Part shown: in pieces, positions 50,720 through 59,206 of the stretch | Position numbering within the stretch: the first letter of the stretch is position 1 | Layout: the number at the start of each line of letters is the position of its first letter | NCBI RefSeq assembly: GCF_000771745.2 | Contig: NZ_JPSL02000036.1 | Location: 62,001 to 126,000 of the forward strand | Reading direction: 5' to 3' | Source: Thermus filiformis | GTDB lineage: Bacteria; Deinococcota; Deinococci; Deinococcales; Thermaceae | DNA length: 64,000 nucleotides | Notes under the pieces: generated by a model | Database searches by the model: none | What the model saw: only the letters and a program-made list of their open reading frames with translations | Told to the model about the DNA's origin: nothing | Made by a program: the position numbers and the translations under genes

Positions 50720-52132
50720 GGGGGCCTCTGGGATGAGGGCCCTCAGGAGGGGCTCCCGCCAGGCGCGGGTGGAAAGGTCGTAGATCCCAAACCCCGCCGC
50801 GAACTCCCAGTAGGCCCAGCTCAGCCCCGCCCCCTCCGCCTCCTCCCGCACCGCCCGGGTCCAGCGCACCCGGGAGTCCAGGTCCGCCTTCTCGTAGGAC
50901 CCGAACTCCCCCAGGTACACGGGGTAGCCCCGGCTTTGGCTCCAGGAGGCGGCGTACCCCATGGCCTGGCGCACAGCTCCCCGCTCGTCCGTGACCAAGG
51001 CGAGCTCGCCCCTGGGCCCCTTCAGCCTCACCCCTTCCAGGAGGAAGGAAGGCTGGGGGTCGGGGGAGGCGTTCTGGAAGACCAGGTCCCAGACCCCTTC
51101 CCCCGCCCCGCAGCTCCGAAGGGCCACCTCCACCTCCTGCCCCCCGGGGGCGTGGAGGAGAAGGGCCGCGTCCTCCCGCTCGTTGCACCGGAGGCGGAGC
51201 CGGACCTCCCGGTCGGTGCGGAAGGCCAGGTGGGTGTACCCCTCGGCCTTGACCCTGGCGTGGAGGCGGAGGCCGGCCCAGCCCCGCTCGTAGGTCACCC
51301 TAACTCCTCCAGTGACCAGCTCGCGCCCGGTGTCCCAGGACCAGTCCTCCCAACCCCAGGCCCAGACGGGCCGGTCGCCCGTCCAGGGGGTGCCCACGGG
51401 CGGGGTGGGGCTCACCCAGGGGGCCCCCTGGTGGGTGAAGGCGAAGGGATCGTAGAAGTGGAAGGTGACGATGAGCCTGGGGTCCTGGGGGAGGCGAAGG
51501 TCGCTCAAGCGCTCCAAGCGGTTCCACTCCACCGGCCCCACCAGGACCGGCCGCGTAGGGTTGGTGCGCCGGATGACCACAAGGGCCTCCGCGAAGAGGT
51601 CGTTCCAAAGCTCCGGTTGGTCGTTGAAGACCCCGTGGGGCTCGTTCAGCACCTCAAAGTAGACCAGGTCCGGCTGGTCCTTGTACCGGCTTGCGATCTG
51701 CTCCCACAGGGCCAGGAACCGCGCCCGCTCCCTTTGGGGGTCTTGGTGGAGCTCGTCGTAGTGGTGCAGGTTGAGGACGACGCGCAAGCCCCTCCGGGTG
51801 GCCTGCTCCAAGGCCCAGTCCACCCGGGCGAAGAAGGCGGGGTCTATGGTGTAGGGGGGCTCCCGGAGGGCGTGGTAGGTCCAGCTCACGGGCAGGCGGA
51901 TATGGGTGAAGCCCGCCTGTTTCACCAGGTCAAAGAACCCCTCCTCCAGGGTGACGCCCCACTCCCCTTCCCGGGGGGCCTCCAGGGCGTTTCCGAAGTT
52001 CACCCCCCTGCCCAGGAGGCGGCTTAGGGTGAAGATGTCGTCCTTTGTGCCCCCTCCGCCTCCCGTGTTCGTCTCTCCCCCGCAGGCTGCGAGGAAGAGC
52101 CCCGTGAGCGCCACATAGACCGCCTTCCGCAT
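50717..52132 (-). CDS. GH5-family glycoside hydrolase, lipoprotein
   Basis: 471 residues. Lipobox LFLAAC, then a Gly-rich linker. GH5 barrel: GRGVNFGNALEAP, FTHIRLPVSW, NLHHYDELH, acid/base Glu in YFEVLNEPHG (near 180), HFYDPFAFTHQ, nucleophile Glu in VYLGEFGSY (near 425) and SWAYWEF. About 120 residues between HFYDP and the nucleophile (about 265-390) form an extra beta-sandwich-like insert, perhaps carbohydrate-binding. A surface beta-glucanase is likely. Stop supplied by repeat copy G. Confidence 0.87.
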   Translation of the reverse strand: MRKAVYVALTGLFLAACGGETNTGGGGGTKDDIFTLSRLLGRGVNFGNALEAPREGEWGVTLEEGFFDLVKQAGFTHIRLPVSWTYHALREPPYTIDPAFFARVDWALEQATRRGLRVVLNLHHYDELHQDPQRERARFLALWEQIASRYKDQPDLVYFEVLNEPHGVFNDQPELWNDLFAEALVVIRRTNPTRPVLVGPVEWNRLERLSDLRLPQDPRLIVTFHFYDPFAFTHQGAPWVSPTPPVGTPWTGDRPVWAWGWEDWSWDTGRELVTGGVRVTYERGWAGLRLHARVKAEGYTHLAFRTDREVRLRLRCNEREDAALLLHAPGGQEVEVALRSCGAGEGVWDLVFQNASPDPQPSFLLEGVRLKGPRGELALVTDERGAVRQAMGYAASWSQSRGYPVYLGEFGSYEKADLDSRVRWTRAVREEAEGAGLSWAYWEFAAGFGIYDLSTRAWREPLLRALIPEAP

Positions 52133-52162
52133 GCTTGAGCCTCCTTTCTGAAGGCTACCGCA

Positions 52163-53533
52163 CTAGGGTCGTTCCCGCACCTCCACCTCCCCCAGGACGT
52201 TCCACCCCCGCGCCCCGTCCCAGACCCCCTGGTTGGCGAAGCGGAGGCTGTACCGGGGGTCGTCCCGCAGGCTGGGGTAGGGGTCGGGGAGCCAGAGGGC
52301 GAGCCGGTACCGGCCTGGAGGGAGCCCGTCCGGGAGGGGCACCCGGGCGGTGAAGGCGTGGGCCCCGGGATACCAGCGCCTGGGGTCCTGCTCCAGGGGG
52401 AAGACCACCTCCTGGGGCCCGGACAGGACCAGGTAGAGGGGCCTGGGGTTTACGGGAGGGGCGAAGCCCTCGTTTCGGAGCCGCACCCGGACCTCCAGCG
52501 CCCCGCCGGGGACCAGGGCCTGGGGAAGCTCGGCCTCCTCCAGGACCAGCCGGTAGCCCAGCCGTTTCCGGATCTCCTCCAGGCAGCCCTCCCTTCGCCA
52601 GTACTCCACCACCTCCGGGTGGTAGGCCAGGTTGAGCTCGGAGAAGTGGAGGCGGGCCATCTCCTCCAGGGCCACCGGGCAGGCCTGGAGGGGCGGGTAG
52701 GGGGCGCAGGTCTCCCCGCCCACCGGGACGAAGCGGGTGGTCTGGGCCAGGTAGGCCTGGTCCTCCTCCCGGGTTTCAGGAGGCCAGTAGGTGCCCATGT
52801 CCGAGTCGGAGGAGAGGAAGCAGTCGTTGTGGAACCCCACCCGGGCCTGGTCCTCCCCGGTAAAGGCCCGCTCTTCCGTAAGGGGTTCAGGGAAAAAGGC
52901 TCTGAGGTCTTTTGGGTAGCGGAGGAGGACGGACCGGTCCCGGGGAAGGGCCTCCAGGAGGGCCTGGAGGACCGCCCGCTTGGCCTCGAGGTCCCGGTCC
53001 AGGCCGTGGGTGGAGGAGTGCCACTCCCCCCAGGCCCCGATGAAGCCCGCGTGGAGCCAGGCGATCACGTCCGCGTTCTCCCGCAGGGTAGGGGTGAGCT
53101 GGCGGATGTGGGCCAGGATGCGCTCCCTGCTGGCGTCGGGTTCGGGGTCCGGGTAGGGGCCCAGGTTGTAGGCAAAGCGGAGGATTACCTTCATCCCCGC
53201 GGCCCGCACCCGGGCGAGGGCCTGGCGGAGCCCGTCCAGGAACTCCGGGGGGAGGTCCTGTTCCCGGTAGGGGTCCAGCCGGGCGTAGGCGTAGACCAAG
53301 GAGGTGCCCCGGGCCCGGAAGTCGGCGAGGGTGGCCGGGTCCGCCTGCTGGATGAGGTCGTCCAGGGAATAGCGGAAGCCCCGCTCTGGGTTCACCACGT
53401 CTTCCTCGAGGGGAACAAAGGCCACGGTGCGCCGGGGGGCTCCGTCCCCTCCGGGAAGGGGTCCCCGGCAGGCGGATAGGCTTCCCAGACCTCCCAGGAA
53501 GAGGGCCAAGAGGAGACCCCAGAGCCGCCTCAT
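52163..53533 (-). CDS. DUF4874/DUF4832 lipoprotein, likely glycoside-hydrolase-like
   Basis: 456 residues from ATG 53533; TAAGAT lies 8 bases upstream, so it is probably leaderless. Lipobox-like SLSAC. NPERGFRYSLDDL and SLVYAYARLDPYREQDLPPEFL are the DUF4874 start; WLHAGFIGAWGEWHSS is its barrel signature. DUF4832 follows with LHFSELNLAYHPEVVEYWR and a C-terminal beta-sandwich. It is 30 bases upstream of the GH5 gene in the same direction, so both may act on one surface polysaccharide. Confidence 0.8.
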   Translation of the reverse strand: MRRLWGLLLALFLGGLGSLSACRGPLPGGDGAPRRTVAFVPLEEDVVNPERGFRYSLDDLIQQADPATLADFRARGTSLVYAYARLDPYREQDLPPEFLDGLRQALARVRAAGMKVILRFAYNLGPYPDPEPDASRERILAHIRQLTPTLRENADVIAWLHAGFIGAWGEWHSSTHGLDRDLEAKRAVLQALLEALPRDRSVLLRYPKDLRAFFPEPLTEERAFTGEDQARVGFHNDCFLSSDSDMGTYWPPETREEDQAYLAQTTRFVPVGGETCAPYPPLQACPVALEEMARLHFSELNLAYHPEVVEYWRREGCLEEIRKRLGYRLVLEEAELPQALVPGGALEVRVRLRNEGFAPPVNPRPLYLVLSGPQEVVFPLEQDPRRWYPGAHAFTARVPLPDGLPPGRYRLALWLPDPYPSLRDDPRYSLRFANQGVWDGARGWNVLGEVEVRERP

Positions 53534-53596
53534 CCGGACCCATCTTACATCAACCCCGGCTTGGGCCGGCACGAGGATCCCTCGAGGCCGGCCTCC

Positions 53597-53617
53597 CGGC
53601 CCGCCAAACCGCAGGGC
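53597..53617 (+). repeat. 21-bp direct repeat upstream of the sigma-factor operon
   Basis: CGGCCCGCCAAACCGCAGGGC; a copy with one mismatch is at 55565-55585, just beyond the end of the operon. The first copy ends 30 bases before the sigma start, so it covers the -35 region of a leaderless transcript. Confidence 0.6.
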
Positions 53618-53647
53618 TCCTCCTCCCCGTAAAGTAGACTGGGGGGG

Positions 53648-54214
53648 ATGCTCGAGGCCTTCTCGGACGAAGCCCTCCTGGCCCTCCTCGCCCGGGGAGG
53701 GCCGAGGGAAAAGGAGGAGGCGCTGAAGGTGCTCTTCAAGAGGTACGCCCCGAGCTTTCTAGGGCTTTTCCGACGCATGGGCCTGGACCGGGCCACGGGG
53801 GAGGACCTGGTCCAGGAGGCCTTCGTGCGCGTCTACGAGCGGGCGGGGAGCTTTGACCCCAGGAGGGCCCCGGCCCGCACCTGGCTCCTCTCCCTGGCCC
53901 ACCACCTGGCGGTGGACGAGCTCCGCAGGCGGAGGGCGCGGCCCAGGCTCCTAGAGCCCGACCCGGAGGAGGCGGAGGCGGCCTTTGACCTCCCGGGGGA
54001 AAGGCTGGACGAGGAGGCCGCCCTGGACCGGGTGCGCCTGGGGGAGGCCCTCAAGGTCCTCTCCCCGGAGGAGCGGGCGGTGATCCAGGCCCTCTTCTAC
54101 GAGGGGTACACCCACGAGGAGGCGGCCCAGAGGCTCGGCCTCCCCCTGGGCACGGTGAAGACCCGGGCCCGGAGGGCGCTTTTAAAGCTCAAGGAGGTGC
54201 TCCGTGAGCCGTGA
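53648..54214 (+). CDS. sigE: ECF-type RNA polymerase sigma factor
   Basis: 188 residues. Region 2: LVQEAFVRVYERAGSFDP and RTWLLSLAHHLAVDELRRRRAR (about 52-100). Region 4: LSPEERAVIQALFYEGYTHEEAAQRLGLPLGTVKTRARRALLKL (about 138-182). It overlaps the anti-sigma gene by 11 bases. Likely autoregulated and held inactive by the downstream partner. Confidence 0.93.
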   Translation: MLEAFSDEALLALLARGGPREKEEALKVLFKRYAPSFLGLFRRMGLDRATGEDLVQEAFVRVYERAGSFDPRRAPARTWLLSLAHHLAVDELRRRRARPRLLEPDPEEAEAAFDLPGERLDEEAALDRVRLGEALKVLSPEERAVIQALFYEGYTHEEAAQRLGLPLGTVKTRARRALLKLKEVLREP

Positions 54215-54821
54215 GGAGGCGCGGGAACTTCTCCCCCTCTACGCCTTGAACGCCCTTTCCGAAGGGGAGCGGAAGGCGGTGGAGGAGGCCTTGGCCCGCT
54301 ACCCCGAGCTGGTGGAGGAGCTCAGGGCCTACCAGGAGGGGGTCCTGCCCCTCCTGGAGGCCGACCCCATACCCCCTTCCCCGGGGATGGAGGCCCGGGT
54401 CCTGGCCCGGGTGCGCCGGCAGGGCTACCTCAGGGCCCTCCCCTCCTTCCTCCTCCGGGCGGTGGCGGTTCTGGCCCTCCTCTTCCTGGGCTACGGGGCC
54501 TACCTGGGCTACGCCTGGGGGCGGGCCCTGGCCGACCCCGGGACCCGGGTCCTCACCCTGGAAAGCCCCCAGGGGGAGGTGGTGGGCCGGGTGGTGGTGC
54601 GGAAGGACCGGGCCGCCCTGGTCCTCCTGAACCGCCTGCCCCCGCAGGGCCGGGTCTTCCAGGCCTGGGGGCTTGTGGGGGGGAGGCCCGAGCCCCTGCC
54701 CACCTTCCGCCTGCCGGCCAAGGTCCTGAGGCTTCCCCCGGAGGCGGAGGCCCTGGCGGTCTCCCTCGAGCCCCCGGGGGGGAGCTCGAGGCCCACCCAG
54801 ATCCTGGGGCTTCCCCGGTGA
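54204..54821 (+). CDS. Anti-sigma factor, RskA-like
   Basis: 205 residues from GTG 54204. The N-terminal anti-sigma helices (EARELLPLYALNALSEGERKAVEEAL) lack a His-Cys-Cys zinc motif. One membrane segment near 78-100 (LRAVAVLALLFLGYGAYLGY). The outer RskA domain contains RAALVLLNRLPPQGRVFQAWGLVGG. It should tether the sigma factor to the membrane until an envelope or redox signal arrives. Confidence 0.9.
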   Translation: MSREEARELLPLYALNALSEGERKAVEEALARYPELVEELRAYQEGVLPLLEADPIPPSPGMEARVLARVRRQGYLRALPSFLLRAVAVLALLFLGYGAYLGYAWGRALADPGTRVLTLESPQGEVVGRVVVRKDRAALVLLNRLPPQGRVFQAWGLVGGRPEPLPTFRLPAKVLRLPPEAEALAVSLEPPGGSSRPTQILGLPR

Positions 54822-54868
54822 AATCCAAACCCCCCTCCTCCTCCGTAAGGCAGGGTGGAGGTGAGGAT

Positions 54869-55489
54869 ATGGAGAAGATCCTGGCACGCAGGGAGTTCGT
54901 TCGGGTTCTGACGGCAGCCGGCCTTTCGGCGACCCTGGCGGGGCAGCTGGCCCAGAAGGCCCTGGCCCAGTCCAAGGGGGTGAGCGACGTGGACATCCTC
55001 CAGCTCGCCCTCACCGCGGAGTACCTGGCCGCGGACGCCTACACCAAGAGCCAGTTCGGGGGCTTTGAGGGCCTGGTGAAGGACTACCTGCAGGCGGCCT
55101 TGGAGCAGGAGGAGGCCCACGTGAAGGCCCTCCGGGACACCCTGAACGCCCTGGGGGCGAAGCCGGTGGAGCGGCCCAACTTCGTCTACCCGGTGGAGTT
55201 TCTCCCCCGGAACCAGCTGGCCATCCTCCGGCTCCTCAACGCCCTGGAGGACGCCTTCGTGGGGGCCTACCTGGGGGCCTTGCCCCTCATCCAGAACAAG
55301 GATATCCTCAAGGCCGCGGGGGCCATCCTGGGGAACGAGGCCGCCCACCGGGCCACGGTGCGGGCCTCCCGCATCCTCCTCGGGGACCAGGAGCTCCCCG
55401 GGCCCCGCTCCCCCGCCGACCGGGCCTTTGAGGTGGCCATTACCCCGGAGGAGGCGACCAAGGCGGTCTCGGGCTTCATCCGCAAGTAG
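54869..55489 (+). CDS. Tat-exported ferritin-like protein
   Basis: 206 residues from ATG 54869 behind GGAGGTGAGG; a GTG at 54818 overlapping the anti-sigma stop is less likely. The N-terminus has the twin-arginine motif RREFVRVLTAAG. Ferritin_2-type four-helix bundle: LALTAEYLAADAYTKS, ALEQEEAHVKALRD, LLNALEDAFVGAYLGAL and LGNEAAHRATVR, giving the E...ExxH type ligands. Probably an extracytoplasmic iron or peroxide protein and the main output of the sigma system. Confidence 0.85.
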   Translation: MEKILARREFVRVLTAAGLSATLAGQLAQKALAQSKGVSDVDILQLALTAEYLAADAYTKSQFGGFEGLVKDYLQAALEQEEAHVKALRDTLNALGAKPVERPNFVYPVEFLPRNQLAILRLLNALEDAFVGAYLGALPLIQNKDILKAAGAILGNEAAHRATVRASRILLGDQELPGPRSPADRAFEVAITPEEATKAVSGFIRK

Positions 55490-55786
55490 GCCCCTCGCCG
55501 TCCCCCCGCCCCGTTTCGGGGCGGGGGTATGCCGTCCCCAGCCTGGCCCATACCAGGCTCTTTTCGGCCCGCCAAACCGGAGGGCACCCCCGGGCTTGCG
55601 CCTAAGGTCCCGGACTCAGAGGAAGACCACGCCCCCCGCCAGGGCAGGGCCAAAGACGGAGAGGAAGCGGATCTCCCCCTGGAACTGGGGGACCTGGAGG
55701 TCCTGGCCTGCCTCCGGGTAGCGGAGGAAGAGGCCCCTTTCCCGCCCCATGACCGGCCCCTGACCTTCACCCCCTAGCCTTTGGGT
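55490..55786. other. Intergenic region after the ferritin-like gene
   Basis: It holds a 10-bp GC stem (55503-55527, CCCCCGCCCC-GTTTC-loop) likely ending the sigma operon, then the second 21-bp direct repeat (55565-55585). A 44-codon minus-strand frame (about 55616-55750, ending FLSVFGPALAGGVVFL) and an 82-codon plus frame overlap here; neither has a ribosome site, so no gene is called. Confidence 0.5.
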
Positions 55787-56542
55787 ATGGACGTGCGCCT
55801 GGCCCTCCCGCCGGACCGGGTCCTGGAGGCCCTGCCCCGCCTGAAGGCCCTGGGCCTCGGGGTGGAGGTCTACCTGGACCCCGCCCGCCTCCTGGACGAC
55901 GCCCTCTTCACCGCCCTGGCCCGCTCCCTGGAGGAGTTTGGGAAGCCCCTTTCCGTCCACCTCCCCTTTTGGAACCTGGACCTCCTCTCCCCGGACCCCG
56001 AGGTGCGGACCCTTTCCCTCCGCCGCCTCCTCTTCGGCCTGGAGCGGGCCGCGGACCTGGGGGCGGACCGGGCGGTCCTCCACTCGGGCATCCCCCACGG
56101 CCGCACCCCGGAGGAGGCCCTGTCCCGGGCCGAGCCCTTGGCCGAGGCTCTGGGCCCCGTGGTCCGCCGGGCCCGGGTCCTGGGGGTCCGCCTCCTTCTG
56201 GAGAACAGCCACGACCCCGTCCCCGCCGCCATGAGGCCGGTCCTCGAGGCCTACCCGGAGGCCCTGGGCTTCTGCTTTGACGCCGCCCACACCCGGGTCT
56301 TCAGCCTCCTTCCCGATCCGGACCCTTGGCTCGCCCTGAGGCCGGAGCACCTCCACCTCAACGACAGCGATGGCCGGTTTGACCGGCACTGGAACCTGGG
56401 CCAGGGGGTGATGGACCACTCCTGGCTTCCCGCCTTCCGCCACCTCCCCCTGGTCCTCGAGGTGCGGGAGGACCCCGCCCCCTCCCTCGCCTTCCTGGAG
56501 GGCCTCTTCCGGCCCGACGGCGCTCTGACGGGGGCAGGGTAG
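55787..56542 (+). CDS. Xylose-isomerase-like TIM barrel protein
   Basis: 251 residues from ATG 55787. Endonuclease-IV/sugar-isomerase fold: LSVHLPFWNLDLLSPD, LGADRAVLHSGIPHG, VRLLLENSHDP, LGFCFDAAHTRVF, EHLHLNDSDGRFDRHWNLGQG and VLEVRED supply metal ligands (His, Glu, Asp, His). Substrate unknown: sugar-phosphate epimerase or AP-endonuclease-like are both possible. Stands alone. Confidence 0.78.
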   Translation: MDVRLALPPDRVLEALPRLKALGLGVEVYLDPARLLDDALFTALARSLEEFGKPLSVHLPFWNLDLLSPDPEVRTLSLRRLLFGLERAADLGADRAVLHSGIPHGRTPEEALSRAEPLAEALGPVVRRARVLGVRLLLENSHDPVPAAMRPVLEAYPEALGFCFDAAHTRVFSLLPDPDPWLALRPEHLHLNDSDGRFDRHWNLGQGVMDHSWLPAFRHLPLVLEVREDPAPSLAFLEGLFRPDGALTGAG

Positions 56543-56587
56543 GTCCGAGGCGTGACCGGATGCGCAAGGGGCGGGGAAGAAGGTGGA

Positions 56588-56593
56588 TATACT
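56588..56593 (+). promoter_or_regulatory. -10 box TATACT before the aquaglyceroporin gene
   Basis: TATACT 35 bases before the ATG, with GAGGAGGG between them as ribosome site. The -35 is poor. Confidence 0.5.
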
Positions 56594-56628
56594 GCCCTTC
56601 AGGCAACCTTAAGAGGAGGGCAAAGGGG

Positions 56629-57420
56629 ATGAAGGAACGATCCTGGACCCAAGAAGGACTGACGGAGGCCCTGGGCACCTTCGTCCTGGTCCTTTTCACC
56701 GTGGGGGTGGTGGCTCAGACGGCCCTCGCCCCCCGACTTTCCCCTTTTGGGTACGACTGGAACACCATCGCCCTGGGGTGCGGCCTGGCGGTGGCCCTGG
56801 GCATCTACGTGGCCGGCGGGGTCTCCCGGGCCCACCTCAACCCGGCGGTGACCCTGGCCTTGGCCGTCACCGGCCGCTTTCCCTGGAGGGGGGTCCTTCC
56901 CTACATTCTGGGCCAGATGGCCGGGGGGTTCCTGGGGGCCCTGGCCGCCTACCTGGTCTACCGGGAGGGGCTTGTGGCGGCCGGGATGCCCAACGTCTGG
57001 TGCACGGGGCCGGGGTCGGTGTTCGGCCGGGCCTTCTGGGGCGCGGGGCCCGGCGGGGAGGCCCTGGGGACCTACTCCCTGGCCAGCGCCTTCCTGTCCG
57101 AGGTCCTGGGCACGGCCCTTCTCCTCTGGGGGATCCTGGCCCTGACCGAGGGCCGTTTGGCCCCCGGGGCCAACCTGGCCCCCCTTCTCATCGGCCTGGT
57201 GGTGGCGGCGGTGGGCCTCTCCTTAGGGGGCCCAAGCGGCTTCGCCCTCAACCCGGCCCGGGACCTGGCCCCCCGGCTCCTTGGGGCCTTGGCGGGCACC
57301 GAAGGGCTCTTCCAGGGCCCCTACTGGCTGGGCCCACCCCTTTTGGGCAGCCTCCTGGGTGGGGTTCTGGGGGCCTGGACCTACGGCCGGCTGGTCCTTT
57401 CGGTGAGGGAAAAGGCATAA
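56629..57420 (+). CDS. glpF: Aquaglyceroporin (MIP family)
   Basis: 263 residues, six membrane segments. Two NPA boxes: RAHLNPAVTLAL (near 65) and GFALNPARDLAPR (near 205). Asp after the second NPAR is the mark of glycerol facilitators rather than strict water channels. No glycerol kinase is next to it, so the solute is inferred. Confidence 0.9.
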   Translation: MKERSWTQEGLTEALGTFVLVLFTVGVVAQTALAPRLSPFGYDWNTIALGCGLAVALGIYVAGGVSRAHLNPAVTLALAVTGRFPWRGVLPYILGQMAGGFLGALAAYLVYREGLVAAGMPNVWCTGPGSVFGRAFWGAGPGGEALGTYSLASAFLSEVLGTALLLWGILALTEGRLAPGANLAPLLIGLVVAAVGLSLGGPSGFALNPARDLAPRLLGALAGTEGLFQGPYWLGPPLLGSLLGGVLGAWTYGRLVLSVREKA

Positions 57421-57535
57421 GGCAAGCCTCCCACGGGCGAGCGCCGCAAGCAGGCTTGGCTGGGAATGCGTCGCGAAGCCGGGCCTGCCCCGCCGGGTTT
57501 GAGGTCAGCATATCGCCCCGACCTCTGCGGGCCGC

Positions 57536-57564
57536 TTGACGCCGGGAGGGAGTGCCGGTAGCAT
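57536..57564 (+). promoter_or_regulatory. Promoter of the peptide transporter operon
   Basis: -35 TTGACG, 17-bp spacer, -10 TAGCAT. The ATG is 31 bases after the -10 behind GGAAGGAGG. The stretch 57421-57535 holds no gene. Confidence 0.7.
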
Positions 57565-57595
57565 GGAGGCTGAAGGTAAACCGGAAGGAGGTCGT

Positions 57596-59158
57596 ATGAG
57601 GCGCTGGATAGGTTTGGTTTTGCTTCTGTTGGGCCTGGCCTGGGCCCAGGACCGGACCCAGGTGCTCGTCTATGGGGGCGACTGGACAGACCTCATCACC
57701 CTGGACCCCCAGGTGGTTTACGAGTTCAGCGGGGTGATGATCGCGGACAACCTCTACGAGACCCTGGTCCGCTTTGAGGGGACGGACCTCTCCACCCTTC
57801 GCCCGGGGCTGGCGGAGAGCTGGAAGGTGGACCGGGGCACCACGGACTGGATCCTCACCTTCAAGCTCCGCCGGGGGAGCCGGTTTTCCACGGGCCGGGA
57901 GGTGACGGCCAAGGACGTGGTGTACAGCTTTGAGCGGGCCCTGGCCCTGAAGGGCCCCGGCTCCTTCCTTTTCACCGAGATCGCCCAGCTCAAGCCGGGG
58001 GCCACTAAGGCCCTGGACCCCTACACAGTGGAGGTGCGGATTCCCAAGGCCGCCTCCCCTCAGTCCTTCCTCTCCATCCTCACCTTCACCATCGGCGGCA
58101 TCGTGGACTCGGAGGAGGTCCAGAAGAACGCCAAGGGGGGCGACTGGGGCAAGGACTTCCTGACCAACAATTCTGCGGGCTCCGGCCCCTACCGCCTGGT
58201 GCGTTGGGACCGGGGGAACCAAGTCATCCTGGAGGCCAACCCGAACGCCCGCGTAAAGCCTAAGGTCCCCCGGGTGGTCCTCCGGTACATCCAGGAACCC
58301 GCCGTCTTGCGCACGGCCTTGGAGTCGGGGGAGATCGACATCGCGGAGGGCCTCACCCCGGAGGGGCTCAAGGCCATCGCCGCCAACCCCCGCTTCAAGG
58401 TGGTCCGGGCCGAGACCCTGCGCCTCCAGTACCTGGGGATGAACATGAAGGCGGGAAGCCCCTTCGCCAACCCCAAGGTGCGGGAGGCGGTGCGGTATGC
58501 GGTGAACCAGGACGAGCTCATCCAGGGCCTCCTCCAGGGCAACGCGGTCAAGATACAGACCTTCATCCCCAAGGGGCTTCTGGGGTACAACCCCGCCACC
58601 CCTTACCGCTACGACCCGGAGAGGGCCCGCAAGCTCCTGGCCGAGGCGGGCTACCCTCAGGGCCTGGAGTTTGAACTCCTCACCAGCACGGGGATCTGTG
58701 GCGGCGGGGTGCCCTGTCCGGACGTAGCGGCCAAGCTCCAGGCGGACATGGCCCGGGCGGGGCTCAGGGCCAGGATCCGGGCCATCGCCAACGCCGAGGT
58801 CCTGGCCACCTACCGGGCCCAGAACCACCAGATGGTCCTGGCGGGTTGGAGTCCGGACTTTCCCGATCCGGACGGCAACGCCACCCCCTGGACGGACTAC
58901 AGCGCCCGCTCCCTGGCCTGGCGCAACAGCTACAACGACGAGGTGGCGGCCAAGCTGGCCCGCCAGGCGGCCCTCGAGGCCGACCCCGAGAAGCGCAAGG
59001 CCCTCTACAAGGTCCTCACAGAAAAGGTGCTGCGGGAGGGCCCCTATGTGGTCCTCTACCAGCCCTCCCAGCCCATCGGGCTTTCGGCCAAGGTGGAGGG
59101 CTTCCTCAAGAACCCCATGATGTCCGCCCCCCTCTGGCAGGTGAGCAAGCAACCCTAG
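57596..59158 (+). CDS. Peptide ABC transporter substrate-binding protein (family 5)
   Basis: 520 residues. Signal peptide LVLLLLGLAWAQ. SBP_bac_5 features: LITLDPQVVYEFSGVMIADNLYETLVRF, PGLAESWKVD, AKDVVYSFERAL, SGPYRLVRW, VREAVRYAVNQDELI and MVLAGWSPDFPDPDGNATPW. A Cys pair (ICGGGVPCP) lies in a surface loop. It feeds the two permeases downstream; no ATPase genes are in the window. Confidence 0.92.
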   Translation: MRRWIGLVLLLLGLAWAQDRTQVLVYGGDWTDLITLDPQVVYEFSGVMIADNLYETLVRFEGTDLSTLRPGLAESWKVDRGTTDWILTFKLRRGSRFSTGREVTAKDVVYSFERALALKGPGSFLFTEIAQLKPGATKALDPYTVEVRIPKAASPQSFLSILTFTIGGIVDSEEVQKNAKGGDWGKDFLTNNSAGSGPYRLVRWDRGNQVILEANPNARVKPKVPRVVLRYIQEPAVLRTALESGEIDIAEGLTPEGLKAIAANPRFKVVRAETLRLQYLGMNMKAGSPFANPKVREAVRYAVNQDELIQGLLQGNAVKIQTFIPKGLLGYNPATPYRYDPERARKLLAEAGYPQGLEFELLTSTGICGGGVPCPDVAAKLQADMARAGLRARIRAIANAEVLATYRAQNHQMVLAGWSPDFPDPDGNATPWTDYSARSLAWRNSYNDEVAAKLARQAALEADPEKRKALYKVLTEKVLREGPYVVLYQPSQPIGLSAKVEGFLKNPMMSAPLWQVSKQP

Positions 59159-59176
59159 GCCCTTGGGGTATATTGG

Positions 59177-59202
59177 GCCCGTGGCCTCGAGCCGCGGGCT
59201 TT
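59177..59202 (+). terminator. Attenuator hairpin between binding protein and permeases
   Basis: A 9-bp stem GCCCGTGGC/GCCGCGGGC followed by TTT, in the 48-base gap. Such hairpins let the binding protein be made in excess over the permeases. A TATATT upstream (about 59168) could be a second promoter. Confidence 0.5.
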
Positions 59203-59206
59203 CGCT

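Noticed and set aside
55616-55777. Two overlapping small frames after the ferritin-like gene
   Set aside because: Neither has a ribosome site or -10 box at its start, and they lie opposite each other; at most one is real and nothing favours either.
57248-59152. 634-codon minus-strand frame opposite the peptide-binding protein
   Set aside because: The plus-strand gene has a signal peptide, promoter, ribosome site and SBP_bac_5 motifs.
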